From: CAZTPJ01 sp964614515
GTDB taxonomy: Bacteria; Planctomycetota; Phycisphaerae; Phycisphaerales; UBA1924
Direction of reading: 5' to 3'
Assembly: GCA_964614515.1 (NCBI GenBank)
Contig: CAZTPJ010000024.1
Location: 1 to 48,181, forward strand
Length of the DNA: 48,181 nt
Under the pieces are notes generated by a model. The model had not been told where the DNA came from and ran no database searches. It saw only the letters and a program-made list of their open reading frames with translations. Every line of letters begins with the position of its first letter. Within the stretch, counting starts at the first letter, position 1. Shown here one piece after another: positions 8,761-16,970 of this stretch. A program made the translations under genes and the position numbers.

Positions 8761-8994
8761 ATGGCGCAGATTCTCATTCGAGGGCTGACCGAAGAGACAG
8801 TCAAGCGACTCAAGGACCGGGCCCGCCGCGCGGGCCGCTCGCTCCAGGGCGAGGTCAAGCAGGTACTCGAACGCGAAGCCAAAAAGTACTCGATTGAAGA
8901 GGCCCTCGATCGCGCGGAACAGATTCGACGACAGTTCGCGGGACGCGAGTTCCCCAACAGCGTGGATCTCATCCGCGAAGACCGGGATCGATGA
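8761..8994 (+). CDS. FitA/VapB-type ribbon-helix-helix antitoxin
   Basis: The 77-residue protein begins MAQILIRGLTEETVKRLKDR, the beta-strand then helix of a ribbon-helix-helix DNA-binding fold (residues 1-45). A helical, charged C-terminal tail (50-77) is of the sort that wraps and blocks the toxin. FitA-like antitoxins are typically 75-85 residues, so it is full length. I chose ATG 8761 over the open frame reaching back to 8434 because the family motif starts here and the palindromic operator lies just upstream. The stop overlaps the toxin start by 4 bp (ATGA at 8991-8994), giving translational coupling. It should neutralise the PIN toxin and repress the operon. The pair sits between decayed gene fragments, consistent with arrival on a mobile element. 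Confidence 0.88.
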   Translation: MAQILIRGLTEETVKRLKDRARRAGRSLQGEVKQVLEREAKKYSIEEALDRAEQIRRQFAGREFPNSVDLIREDRDR

Positions 8995-9413
8995 GCCGGC
9001 TCGTCGTTGACGCCAGTGTCGTCGCCAAGTTGTACTTCCCGGAAGTACACTCGGAACAGGCCGAAGCCGCGCTCCGCCGCAAGCGCACCGTGCTGCTCGC
9101 GCCCGACCTGCTTCACATCGAACTCGCCAGCATTGCGTGGAAGCGCCTGGGCCGGGGCGATATCGACGCGGCCACCGCGCGAATGATCCTGAGCGAGGGG
9201 ATGAACCTGCCAATCACGGTTCATCTCTCGACAGCGTTCATCGCCAAGGCGATGGACCTCGCGATCGAGACCCAGCGCAGCGTGTGCGACTGCGTATGTC
9301 TGGCCGTGGCCATCGCCGAACGCGCCACGCTGCTGACAGCCGATGATCGCTTCGTTAGCGCGCTGCGCACGGGCCCATTCACGCGGCACATCTGTTGGAT
9401 CGGTGAGGATTGA
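8991..9413 (+). CDS. VapC-like PIN-domain ribonuclease toxin
   Basis: The 140-residue protein is one PIN domain. Acidic residues for the metal site are visible: D7 in LVVDASVV, E44 in HIELAS, D100 in SVCDCVCLAVA and D118/D119 in TADDRF. All four expected positions are filled, so it should be an active magnesium-dependent endoribonuclease; VapC toxins usually cut tRNA or rRNA loops. It overlaps the antitoxin by 4 bp. The segment at D100 carries three cysteines (C99, C101, C103) in place of the usual YDA-YLALA pattern, which may simply be drift. Length and layout are those of a normal VapC. The target cannot be predicted from sequence. Confidence 0.88.
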   Translation: MSRLVVDASVVAKLYFPEVHSEQAEAALRRKRTVLLAPDLLHIELASIAWKRLGRGDIDAATARMILSEGMNLPITVHLSTAFIAKAMDLAIETQRSVCDCVCLAVAIAERATLLTADDRFVSALRTGPFTRHICWIGED

Positions 9414-9424
9414 TCGTGGTTCCA

Positions 9425-9616
9425 TCATGCGCAGGTCTCGCGTAAGCCGTCGCCTGATTCTGCCTGCCGCTCGGCCGCCACCTGCGCGAACGTTTGACCC
9501 GTGGCGTGCAGCACCGGCTCGCGCCCGGTCAGCGAGGACCAGCACTGGAGAATCACATCGCAGTACGCCGGGTCAAGTTCAATGAGGAACGCACACCGCC
9601 CCGCAGTTTTGCGCGT
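9425..9616 (-). pseudogene. C-terminal relic of a site-specific DNA methyltransferase
   Basis: Read on the minus strand to the TGA at 9425-9427, this segment encodes GRCAFLIELDPAYCDVILQ followed by LTGREPVLHATGQTFAQVAAER. This is the well-known end of N4/N6 DNA methylases of the type often carried by phages (GIELDPRYCD then TGK-A-GQTF-EVAAER). The upstream catalytic DPPY part is not found in any frame nearby and no start is present, so it is a truncated remnant and not a gene. Its position beside a recombinase relic and a toxin-antitoxin pair suggests residue of a prophage or integrative element. Confidence 0.65.
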
Positions 9617-10079
9617 TGTGCGCGTTCTGCGCGCTCAGGTCGCACAGGCCAAGTCATCGTCGAACGCCCCCCTCCCCCGGGGCCCCGCCACCCGCTGGGC
9701 CGCGGTCGCCCCACGCTCCCCCGACGTTGGCCCACGTCGCGCCCGTGTCACGGGCGCGGCCGGTGCGGCGTCTGATACTGTGCTCGAATTCAGCGCTGGT
9801 GAGTCTCCAGGATCCACTTCCACCCCGGCTGTCGCATCAGTACATCGGATTGGATTCAGGCCGGATGATTCAACGCAACCAGCGTGACCGCCTTTTCCGC
9901 CACCGTGGCCACCAGTGGCTGCGCACGCCGCACGAAGGGCCGATTCCGAAGCGCAATCGGCTACTCGCTGCCCGACGCCAGGACCAAGGGAACGCCGTGT
10001 GCAAGCGCCAGTGCAAGCGCCCGTTTGCGAAGCGGAGAACGGCGTCAAACGCGGGGTTTTCGATCGACGGCTCGCGCAT

Positions 10080-10300
10080 TCCCACGCTGAGTGTCGGCAG
10101 TTCGATCCTCCTCGCCCGCTTTTCCTGATCGCTGTGGACAGGCGCGGACAGGGACGGCGGTCGGGAGTGTGTGCAAGCGTTTGTGGTATGGACACGCGCG
10201 GTCAGACTTGGGCCGCTGTGTCGCAATGCGCTGCAGGCCATCCATAGCGGGACGGCCGCATTCGAGGAATGTGTGCCGAACGTGTGTCGAAGGGCGCGGA
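10080..10300 (-). pseudogene. relic of a tyrosine recombinase (phage-type integrase) C-terminal part
   Basis: On the minus strand at about 10292-10185 the frame reads LRHTFGTHSSNAAVPLW, then ALRHSGPSLTARVHT. This matches box II of tyrosine recombinases (HALRHTF-T-L-AGV with the catalytic arginine) and the following RHSDPKLTA-YT segment. The catalytic tyrosine position is histidine (VHT in place of VYT), and the N-terminal domains upstream cannot be recovered in one frame. It is therefore inactive. Planctomycete integrases often have the same RHSDPKLT signature, so the family call is fairly firm even though the gene is broken. Confidence 0.6.
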
Positions 10301-10675
10301 TGATGATCGTGCGGGCGTGTTCTTCCATCCTGATGACGACCACGCGCCGGCGTGAGTCGTTTCGGTGCGATCCCTGTGGCGACGAATCCCTCGCAGGCAT
10401 TCTTGTGCGATGCACCGAGTAACACCAGTTATGGCATCGATTGCGTACACAGCCTTGGCGTTCTGCAACGTGTGTCGATCCGTGTCGATATGCTGACAAC
10501 ATGAGGACTGGCGTCGCCATCGGGGCAGGGCGAGCGGTCGCAGGGCGTACAATCCCTTGGGTTCCTGGAGTCGCATTGATTCAACCATCGCCCTTGTTCG
10601 AGGCCGTGTCGACAGACAATCATGCAGGGAAGATCAACCGACATACTCGCGGCGCGTCGATTCGTCGAACCGCCG

Positions 10676-10702
10676 CCCTCACGAAGGTATGGCCTTCGAG
10701 GG
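10676..10702 (+). other. strong stem-loop upstream of the RND efflux operon
   Basis: CCCTC-AC-GAAGG, loop TATGG, CCTTC-GAGGG forms a ten-pair stem with a two-base bulge, 18 bp before the ATG at 10721. It would sit in the leader of the efflux mRNA if transcription starts upstream, and could slow or gate translation. It has no T-run, so it is not a standard terminator for the plus strand. Confidence 0.45.
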
Positions 10703-10720
10703 TGTACTTATGTCAGGTTC

Positions 10721-12184
10721 ATGGCTGATTGGCTCTCGCGACTGCCGCGATGCTCATGCTCTGCGGCGAACGTGCTGCACAGCGCGGGGGTGGCGGCGCT
10801 CCTGTCGGTTGTGGTTGTGGGCGGGTGCGCTTCGCCGGGGGCGCCGGAACCGCTTCCGATGCGAGATGTGCCGTCGTTTTCGGCAAGCGGCGATGCGATC
10901 TCGCCCAATCGGTGGTGGATGGCATTTGAGGATGACGCGCTCAACGAGCGTGTCGATCGCGCGCTGGCGGGAAACTTCACTCTCGCGGTGGCGTGGGAGC
11001 GACTGCAAGAGGCGCAGGCGGTCGCGCGGCGTGATGGAGCGACGCGCTGGCCGACGCTTGATGCCGTCGCGGGGGCAGAGCGGGTCATGGGCGATGAGAT
11101 TGACAACGAGACGCGACTGTCCGTCGGGCTTGAAGCGTCGTATGAAGTGGACTTGTGGGGAAGGGTGAAGTCCGCCGTGGAGGCACAGGAGTTTCGCGCG
11201 TCGGCGACGGAGGCGGATTATCACGCGGCGGCGATCAGCCTGTCGGCCGAGGTCGCGCTGACGTGGTATGAACTCGCCGCGAATCGTCTGCAAGTCGATC
11301 TGATTCAGTCGCAGCGAAGAACCAACGAAACCGTCCTCGAAGTGCTTGAACAACGTTTCGCAATCGGGCAATCCGGCAGCGCGGACGTGCTGCGTCAGAG
11401 GCAACTCGTCGAAGCGACGCACGAACAACTCGTCATTGTGCGATCGCGCATCGACGTGCTGGAACATCAACTGGCCGTGCTCGAAGGGCGTGCGCCGCAA
11501 TCGCTCGATTTGCTACCGCCGGCGCGGCTTCCCGAGATTCCGGCGACGCCGGCGACGGGGTTGCCCGCGGAACTTCTCAAGCGACGCCCGGATGTTCGCA
11601 GCGCGCTCCTGCGCCTCCACGCGGCGGATGAGGACATCGCCGTGGCCGTCAGCGAGCAGTATCCGCGCATTGATCTGACCGCTTCGCTTGTGACGACGGC
11701 GCAGAGCGCGTCGAATCTGTTCACGAGTTGGCTCGCGACGCTCGCGGGGCAGATCGCCGCACCGCTGCTTGACGGCGGACAGCGTCGCGCGGAAGTGGAG
11801 CGAACCGAGGCGGCACGGCGACAGCGCCTCGCGGACTTTGGCCAGACGGTGCTCGTCGCGTTTCGAGAAGTTGAAGATGCGCTGGCGCAGGAAGCCCGGC
11901 AGATCGAACGCATCCAAAGCCTCCAGCGACAACTCTCCCTCGCCAATTCGACCTCGCAGCAACTTCGCACGCAGTATCTCAACGGCGCGGCGGACTTCAT
12001 CGACGTCCTCACGGCTCTGCGCGAGCAGCAGCAGATCGAACGAAGCATCCTCACGGCGAATCTGGATCGCGTGTCGTTCCGAATCGCCCTGTATCGGGCC
12101 TTGGCCGGTGATTTCGTCACACCGCACGAAACGCCCGAGGCCAAGGATCATGGAGGCGAGATGGGAGACGCCGCGCATGGCTGA
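10721..12184 (+). CDS. outer-membrane factor of an RND efflux pump (NodT/OprM family lipoprotein)
   Basis: From ATG 10721 the protein has 487 residues, normal for this family. A signal sequence with hydrophobic core AALLSVVVVGG leads to a lipobox cysteine at residue 36 (GGCAS), so it is a lipid-anchored outer membrane protein. Two homologous OEP halves follow. The first contains NRWWMAFEDDALNERVDRAL and LEASYEVDLWGRVKSAVEA; the second has long helices ending with QYLNGAADFIDVLTALREQQ. These form the TolC-like trimeric barrel and periplasmic tunnel. A longer frame back to 10622 exists but adds sequence ahead of the signal peptide, so I rejected that start. The gene overlaps the adaptor by 8 bp and the three genes form one operon. 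The substrate (drug, metal or lipid) cannot be read from sequence. Confidence 0.93.
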   Translation: MADWLSRLPRCSCSAANVLHSAGVAALLSVVVVGGCASPGAPEPLPMRDVPSFSASGDAISPNRWWMAFEDDALNERVDRALAGNFTLAVAWERLQEAQAVARRDGATRWPTLDAVAGAERVMGDEIDNETRLSVGLEASYEVDLWGRVKSAVEAQEFRASATEADYHAAAISLSAEVALTWYELAANRLQVDLIQSQRRTNETVLEVLEQRFAIGQSGSADVLRQRQLVEATHEQLVIVRSRIDVLEHQLAVLEGRAPQSLDLLPPARLPEIPATPATGLPAELLKRRPDVRSALLRLHAADEDIAVAVSEQYPRIDLTASLVTTAQSASNLFTSWLATLAGQIAAPLLDGGQRRAEVERTEAARRQRLADFGQTVLVAFREVEDALAQEARQIERIQSLQRQLSLANSTSQQLRTQYLNGAADFIDVLTALREQQQIERSILTANLDRVSFRIALYRALAGDFVTPHETPEAKDHGGEMGDAAHG

Positions 12185-13409
12185 GGCATCAACCGGCAAA
12201 GGAGGCCGACGGATATGGCGCATCCTCGCCACGACCGTCGTGTGCGTGGCGTTCCTCGCCGTCGCGGCCGGAGCGACGTATCTGATCTATACCACCGAGC
12301 CAACGGCCCAGAGCGAAGCGGCGACGCGTCGGACATCGGCGCTGGTTGAGACGATCGTGGTTTCTCGCGGGACGTATGCCCCGCGATTGAGCGTGCTGGG
12401 CGTGGTCGAACCGGCGCGTGACATCATCCTCAGCCCGCGAATCAGCGGTCAGGTCATTGCGACGGAGCCGGCGTTCGTGCCGGGCGGACTTGTCGAGGCC
12501 GGGCAGCCGCTGCTGAAGATCGACTCGGCGGACTTTGAACGCACGTTGACCGCTCGCGTGAGCGATCTGAAGATCGTTGAAGCGATGCTCGCGATCGAAG
12601 AGGGCCGGCAGGCCGTAGCCCGCAAGGAGTTCGAACTCCTCGGCGAGGACATTGACCCCGCGAACCGCGCGCTGGTGCTGCGTGAACCGCAGATCGCGTC
12701 CATTCGCGCCCAGGTGGAGGCGGCCGAGGCGGCCGTGGAACAAGCGCGACTCGACCTAGACCGCACAACCGTGATCGCGCCGTTCGCGGCGCAAATTATC
12801 AGCCAGCGTGCGAACATCGGCTCGCAGGTGTCGCCGGGTGAGGAACTTGCGCGACTCGTCGGCATTGAGGAATACTGGGTCATGGCCAGCGTGCCGCTGC
12901 GCGACCTGCGATGGGTGAAGTTTCCCGACGACGGAGAACTCGGCGCGAGCGTGCAGATCAGGCAGACCACGGCCTGGGAGCCTGAAGTTTTTCGCGAGGG
13001 CCAGGTCGCGCGATTGATCGGCAGCGTCGATCAACAGTCTCGTCTCGCGCGAGTGTTGGTGACCGTGCCCGATCCGCTCGCCCGCACGATCGATGGCCCC
13101 CCGCTGATCCTCGGCGCCATCGTCGAACTTCAGATCGAGGGGCAGGTGCTTGCTGACGTCATTCGACTCGAACGCGCGTACCTGCGACAGAACAACACGG
13201 TCTGGGTCAAGGTCGATAACGCCCTGGACATTCGCATCGTCGACATCGCGTTCAGCGATGCCGACTACGCCTACATCCGCCACGGCCTCGAAGCGGGCGA
13301 ACACGTCGTCACCACGTCGCTCGCCACAGTGACGCAGGGCCTGGGCCTGCGACTCCAGGGCGAGTCAGCGTCCAGTGCGCCCGCAACCCCGGGCGAAGGT
13401 GCGCCATGA
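12177..13409 (+). CDS. RND efflux periplasmic adaptor (membrane fusion protein)
   Basis: The 410-residue adaptor bridges the inner-membrane pump and the outer-membrane factor. An N-terminal membrane segment (about 16-38) anchors it. A first lipoyl/barrel-sandwich half (LVEAGQPLLKIDSADF) is followed by a coiled hairpin of about 60 residues with EAAEAAVEQARLDL. The second lipoyl half begins TTVIAPFAAQIISQRANIGS, and beta-barrel and membrane-proximal domains follow, ending near 400. I chose ATG 12177, which overlaps the upstream gene by 8 bp; an in-frame ATG at 12150 would overlap by 35 bp and is possible. The stop overlaps the pump gene start (ATGA 13406-13409). Overlaps on both sides indicate coupled translation and fixed stoichiometry. 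Confidence 0.92.
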   Translation: MAEASTGKGGRRIWRILATTVVCVAFLAVAAGATYLIYTTEPTAQSEAATRRTSALVETIVVSRGTYAPRLSVLGVVEPARDIILSPRISGQVIATEPAFVPGGLVEAGQPLLKIDSADFERTLTARVSDLKIVEAMLAIEEGRQAVARKEFELLGEDIDPANRALVLREPQIASIRAQVEAAEAAVEQARLDLDRTTVIAPFAAQIISQRANIGSQVSPGEELARLVGIEEYWVMASVPLRDLRWVKFPDDGELGASVQIRQTTAWEPEVFREGQVARLIGSVDQQSRLARVLVTVPDPLARTIDGPPLILGAIVELQIEGQVLADVIRLERAYLRQNNTVWVKVDNALDIRIVDIAFSDADYAYIRHGLEAGEHVVTTSLATVTQGLGLRLQGESASSAPATPGEGAP

Positions 13410-16400
13410 GTGCGACACCGTCACCTTCGGACGACCGATCCGGCCCCATTGCATGGATGGTGCGCAACCCCATCGCGGCCAACCTCCTCATGGCGCTGCT
13501 GCTGCTGGGAGGATTGTGGACCGCCGTGACCGTGCAGAAAGAGGTTTTTCCGCAGTTCCTCTTGGACATCGTCGAGGTTGATGTCGGGTATCCTGGCGCC
13601 GCGCCCGCGGAAGTCGAACAGGGCATCCTACGGCCAGTCGAAGAGGCCATCCGCGGAGTTGAAGGGATTCGCGAAATACTTTCCCAAGCTCGGGAGGGCC
13701 AGGCCTCGGTGAGCATTGAACTGGTCACGGGCGCTGACCGCATGAAGGCGTTTCAGGACATCGATCAGGCCATCAACCGAATCCGGACCTTTCCCGACGA
13801 CATTGAACAACCCGAGGTCCGCCTGCAATCACGGCAGGTTGAAGTCATGTCGATCGTGCTGTATGGCGATGTGGACATCTGGACGCTGCGGTCGCTCGGT
13901 GAGCGGTTGAGAGATCAGTTGCTCGCCAGCGAGTCCATCACGCAGGTGGATTTCGGCCGCGTTCCCGCGTATGTCACCCATGTCGAGATCCCGCAGACTC
14001 GACTGCGCGAATATGGACTCACGCTCCCGGACGTGGCACGGATGATCGAGACATCCAGCGAGGATGTGGCGGCCGGGGCGGTTCGCACCACGGCCGGCGA
14101 GATCCTCCTGCGAATCACGGCGCGCAAACAGTGGGCGGATCAGTTCGGGATGATCGAAGTTGTCTCCGGGGAAGGCGCATCGGTCGTGACGCTCGCGGAT
14201 ATCGCCACGATCCGCGACGGATTCGAGGAGAACATCTTCCACTCGCAGTTCAATCAGCAACCCGCGATTGAACTGGAGGTGTTTCGCGTCGGTTCGCAAT
14301 CGCCACTGAAGATCGCCGAAGAAGTCGCGCGAATGATGGGCGTGTTCGAAGCCTCGCTTCCTCCCGGAGTGCAATGGCGCATCGACAACAACAATGCCGA
14401 CGATTTTCGACGCCGACTGACGCTCGTGATCGAGAACGGGCTGATGGCCGTGGGTATCGTCCTGCTGATCCTTGCGCTGTTTCTTGAGTTTCGCCTCGCG
14501 TTTTGGGTGATGATGGGCATGGCGATCTCGTTCATCGGGGGGATTCTTTTCATGCCCGCGGCGGGGCTGAGCCTGAACATGATCACGCTGTTCGGCTTCC
14601 TGATGGTGCTGGGAATCGTGGTCGACGACGCGGTCGTGGTGGGCGAGAACGTGTATGAACTTCGCCAGCGCGGCATGGGACATGTGCAGGCGGCGATTCA
14701 GGGCGCGAAGGAGATGGCCGGGCCGGTGACGTTCAGCATCCTCACAACCATCGTCGCCTTCGTTCCGCTGATGCTCATCCCGGGCGAGACGGGCAAGTTC
14801 TGGCGGCCGCTGCCGATCATCGTGGTCATTATCCTGGCCGTGTCGCTGTTCGAGGCCCTGTTCATCCTGCCTTCGCATCTTGCGCACGCCAAGGCCGCGA
14901 CGAATCGAACCAGCCTCGGCGCGAAACTGCACGCCGCGCAGCAGGAATTCTCGCGGCTCTTCCGACGCATGATCGAAACGTGCTATCAGCCGCTGCTGCG
15001 CGTGGCGCTGCGGTTTCGATACATCACGGTCACCGCGGCCGTCTCGTTGCTGTGGGTCACCGGGAGTTTCAGCCTCAGTTCGCACATGGGGATGATCCTG
15101 ATGCCCGAGGTGTCCGCGGATGAGATCGAGGCGGGCGTACGGCTGCCCGTGGGCACGACGCCGGATCAAGCGGCGCACATCGCGGAACTCGTCACCACGG
15201 CCAGCCTGCGCATGTTCGACGAACACAACCTTTATGAAATCGCCGAAGGCATCAAGACCAACGTACGACGGCAGAGTTTCGTTGACGTCGAGATCGTGAT
15301 GAAGCCGCCGGATGAACATGATACGACGCCGCGAGAAGTGATCGAACTCTGGCGAGACTCCATCGGCGACCTGCCCGGCGTGGACCAGATCACCTTTGAG
15401 GCCGAACGCGGCCCCGGCGGACATCGACGCCCCATCAGCATCGACTTGAGCCACGGCGACATCGACGTGCTCGAACTCGCGGCGAACGCCCTTGTCGAGC
15501 GATGCGCACAGTTCACCAACGTCCGCGATGTCAACGATAACTTCAATCGCGGCAAAACGCAGTTCGACTTCCGCCTGCGCCCCGAGGGACGCGCCCTGGG
15601 CCTCACACCCGCCGACATCGGCGGCCAACTGCGCGGCGCGTATTTCGGCTCCCTCGCCCTGCGACTGCTCCGCGGCACAAACGAAATCGAAGTCCGCGTC
15701 AAACTGCCAGAGGATGAACGCCAGGACCTCTATCACCTCGAAAACATGGTCATTCGCACGCCCGCAGGCGCTGAAGTCCCGCTCCTCGATGTCGTCGAGA
15801 TCACCGAGGGACAGGCGTTCACCAGCATCACCCGGCGTGACGGCCGTCGCGTCGTCAATGTCTCCATGGATGTCGAACCCCGCCGCGCGACGCGTCAGGT
15901 GATCGCGGCGCTGGAGGCGGAGGTGCTGCCGCAACTCGGGCGAGATTTCCCCGGCATCACATGGACCTTTGAGGGCAGCGATGCGGAGATGCGCGAGGCG
16001 ATGGCGTCGCTGTGGGGAAGCTTCGCGCTGGCCATGGCCGTGATTTATGTCCTGCTCGCCATCGCGTTTCGCCACTATCTCCAGCCGTTGATTGTGCTGG
16101 CCGCGATTCCATTTGGCAGCGTCGGCGCGGTGATCGGACACATCCTGCTGGGGTTTGATCTGTCGCTGGTCAGCCTCATGGGGGTCATCGCGCTCTCGGG
16201 CGTCGTCGTCAATGACGGCATCATCATGCTCGTCTACGCCAACAAACAACGCAACAACCTCAGCGCCTTCGACGCCATCCTGAGCGCCGGCGTGCGAAGA
16301 TTCCGGCCGATCTTCCTCACCACCGCGACGACCTTCTGCGGCCTGGCCCCCATCATCCTCGAAACATCCACGCAGTCGCAATACATCGTGCCCATGGCCA

Positions 16401-16516
16401 TCTCCCTCGGCTTCGGCATCGTCTTCGCCACGGCCATCATCCTCGTCCTGATCCCCTGCCTCTACCTCATCCTCGACGACCTCGCCAACCTGACCCGCGG
16501 CAAGCCCAAGGGATGA
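13406..16516 (+). CDS. RND-type efflux pump permease, AcrB/HAE1-like
   Basis: At 1036 residues this is a full-length RND pump with twelve predicted membrane helices and two large periplasmic loops. The proton-relay aspartates of helix 4 are at D407 and D408 in GIVVDDAVVVGEN, the same numbering as in E. coli AcrB, so proton coupling should be intact. The second half repeats the pattern with VALSGVVVNDGIIM-like sequence in helix 10. The N-terminal MVRNPIAANLLMALLLLGGL is the usual first helix. It uses proton-motive force to expel substrate through the adaptor and outer-membrane factor encoded just upstream. No regulator gene lies next to the operon. The subgroup resembles pumps often annotated as multidrug or heavy-metal resistance, but I cannot assign the substrate. 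Confidence 0.95.
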   Translation: MSATPSPSDDRSGPIAWMVRNPIAANLLMALLLLGGLWTAVTVQKEVFPQFLLDIVEVDVGYPGAAPAEVEQGILRPVEEAIRGVEGIREILSQAREGQASVSIELVTGADRMKAFQDIDQAINRIRTFPDDIEQPEVRLQSRQVEVMSIVLYGDVDIWTLRSLGERLRDQLLASESITQVDFGRVPAYVTHVEIPQTRLREYGLTLPDVARMIETSSEDVAAGAVRTTAGEILLRITARKQWADQFGMIEVVSGEGASVVTLADIATIRDGFEENIFHSQFNQQPAIELEVFRVGSQSPLKIAEEVARMMGVFEASLPPGVQWRIDNNNADDFRRRLTLVIENGLMAVGIVLLILALFLEFRLAFWVMMGMAISFIGGILFMPAAGLSLNMITLFGFLMVLGIVVDDAVVVGENVYELRQRGMGHVQAAIQGAKEMAGPVTFSILTTIVAFVPLMLIPGETGKFWRPLPIIVVIILAVSLFEALFILPSHLAHAKAATNRTSLGAKLHAAQQEFSRLFRRMIETCYQPLLRVALRFRYITVTAAVSLLWVTGSFSLSSHMGMILMPEVSADEIEAGVRLPVGTTPDQAAHIAELVTTASLRMFDEHNLYEIAEGIKTNVRRQSFVDVEIVMKPPDEHDTTPREVIELWRDSIGDLPGVDQITFEAERGPGGHRRPISIDLSHGDIDVLELAANALVERCAQFTNVRDVNDNFNRGKTQFDFRLRPEGRALGLTPADIGGQLRGAYFGSLALRLLRGTNEIEVRVKLPEDERQDLYHLENMVIRTPAGAEVPLLDVVEITEGQAFTSITRRDGRRVVNVSMDVEPRRATRQVIAALEAEVLPQLGRDFPGITWTFEGSDAEMREAMASLWGSFALAMAVIYVLLAIAFRHYLQPLIVLAAIPFGSVGAVIGHILLGFDLSLVSLMGVIALSGVVVNDGIIMLVYANKQRNNLSAFDAILSAGVRRFRPIFLTTATTFCGLAPIILETSTQSQYIVPMAISLGFGIVFATAIILVLIPCLYLILDDLANLTRGKPKG

Positions 16517-16604
16517 GGTTTCCATCACTCGCGGGCCAGGTCACAGCCGCCCGAACATGTCGCAGTCCCGCAATGACGTGAACTCACACCCCCACACCCC
16601 CACG

Positions 16605-16644
16605 GACCCAAACAAACACGCCTCCGGCTTGAAGCCGAAGGCGT
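16605..16644 (-). terminator. rho-independent terminator downstream of tRNA-Asp
   Basis: On the minus strand ACGCCTTCGGCT and AGCCGGAGGCGT (16644-16618) form a 12-pair stem with one wobble pair and a three-base loop. It is followed at once by GTTTGTTTG, a T-rich tail. It begins six bases after the tRNA 3' end, as expected for a single-gene tRNA transcript. Confidence 0.75.
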
Positions 16645-16650
16645 TGCAAA

Positions 16651-16724
<74 letters not shown>

Positions 16725-16970
16725 TGCGGGTTGCTGACGGCCTTGGCGGGCTTGGGGAAACCCGAAAGCGACGCCATGGTGTCGTCCGTACAGCGTGGCC
16801 ACATGATAGCCGTGTGGACGCGAGAAATGTATCCGCCACGGCGGGGCGGTCAACCCCGCCGGGTGTCGCGACGGCCTGGTTGGGCATCGCCAGATGGGGG
16901 TCAGCGTCAGCCGGGCGTTGATCGAGGGAAGCGCATCGCCTAAACCGGGGCGGGGGCAGGGCGGATCGGC

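Larger units (their letters stand above)
9414..10720. other. 1.3-kb accessory region with gene relics and no intact gene
   Basis: Between the VapC toxin and the efflux operon no frame looks like a complete gene. The region holds a DNA methylase C-terminal relic (9425-9616, minus), a tyrosine recombinase relic (about 10080-10300, minus) and a strong hairpin (10676-10702). The stretch 9617-10080 is very GC-rich, with C/G runs, and shows no family I recognise. Confidence 0.6.

Noticed and set aside
9635..10195. plus and minus frames across the GC-rich spacer
   Set aside because: No domain or ribosome binding site; only the methylase and recombinase fragments are supported.
13829..16528. long open frame antisense to the RND pump gene (about 900 codons)
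   Set aside because: GC-rich coding sequence leaves the opposite strand open; composition is rich in Asp, Arg and His with no domain, and the plus strand encodes a textbook pump.
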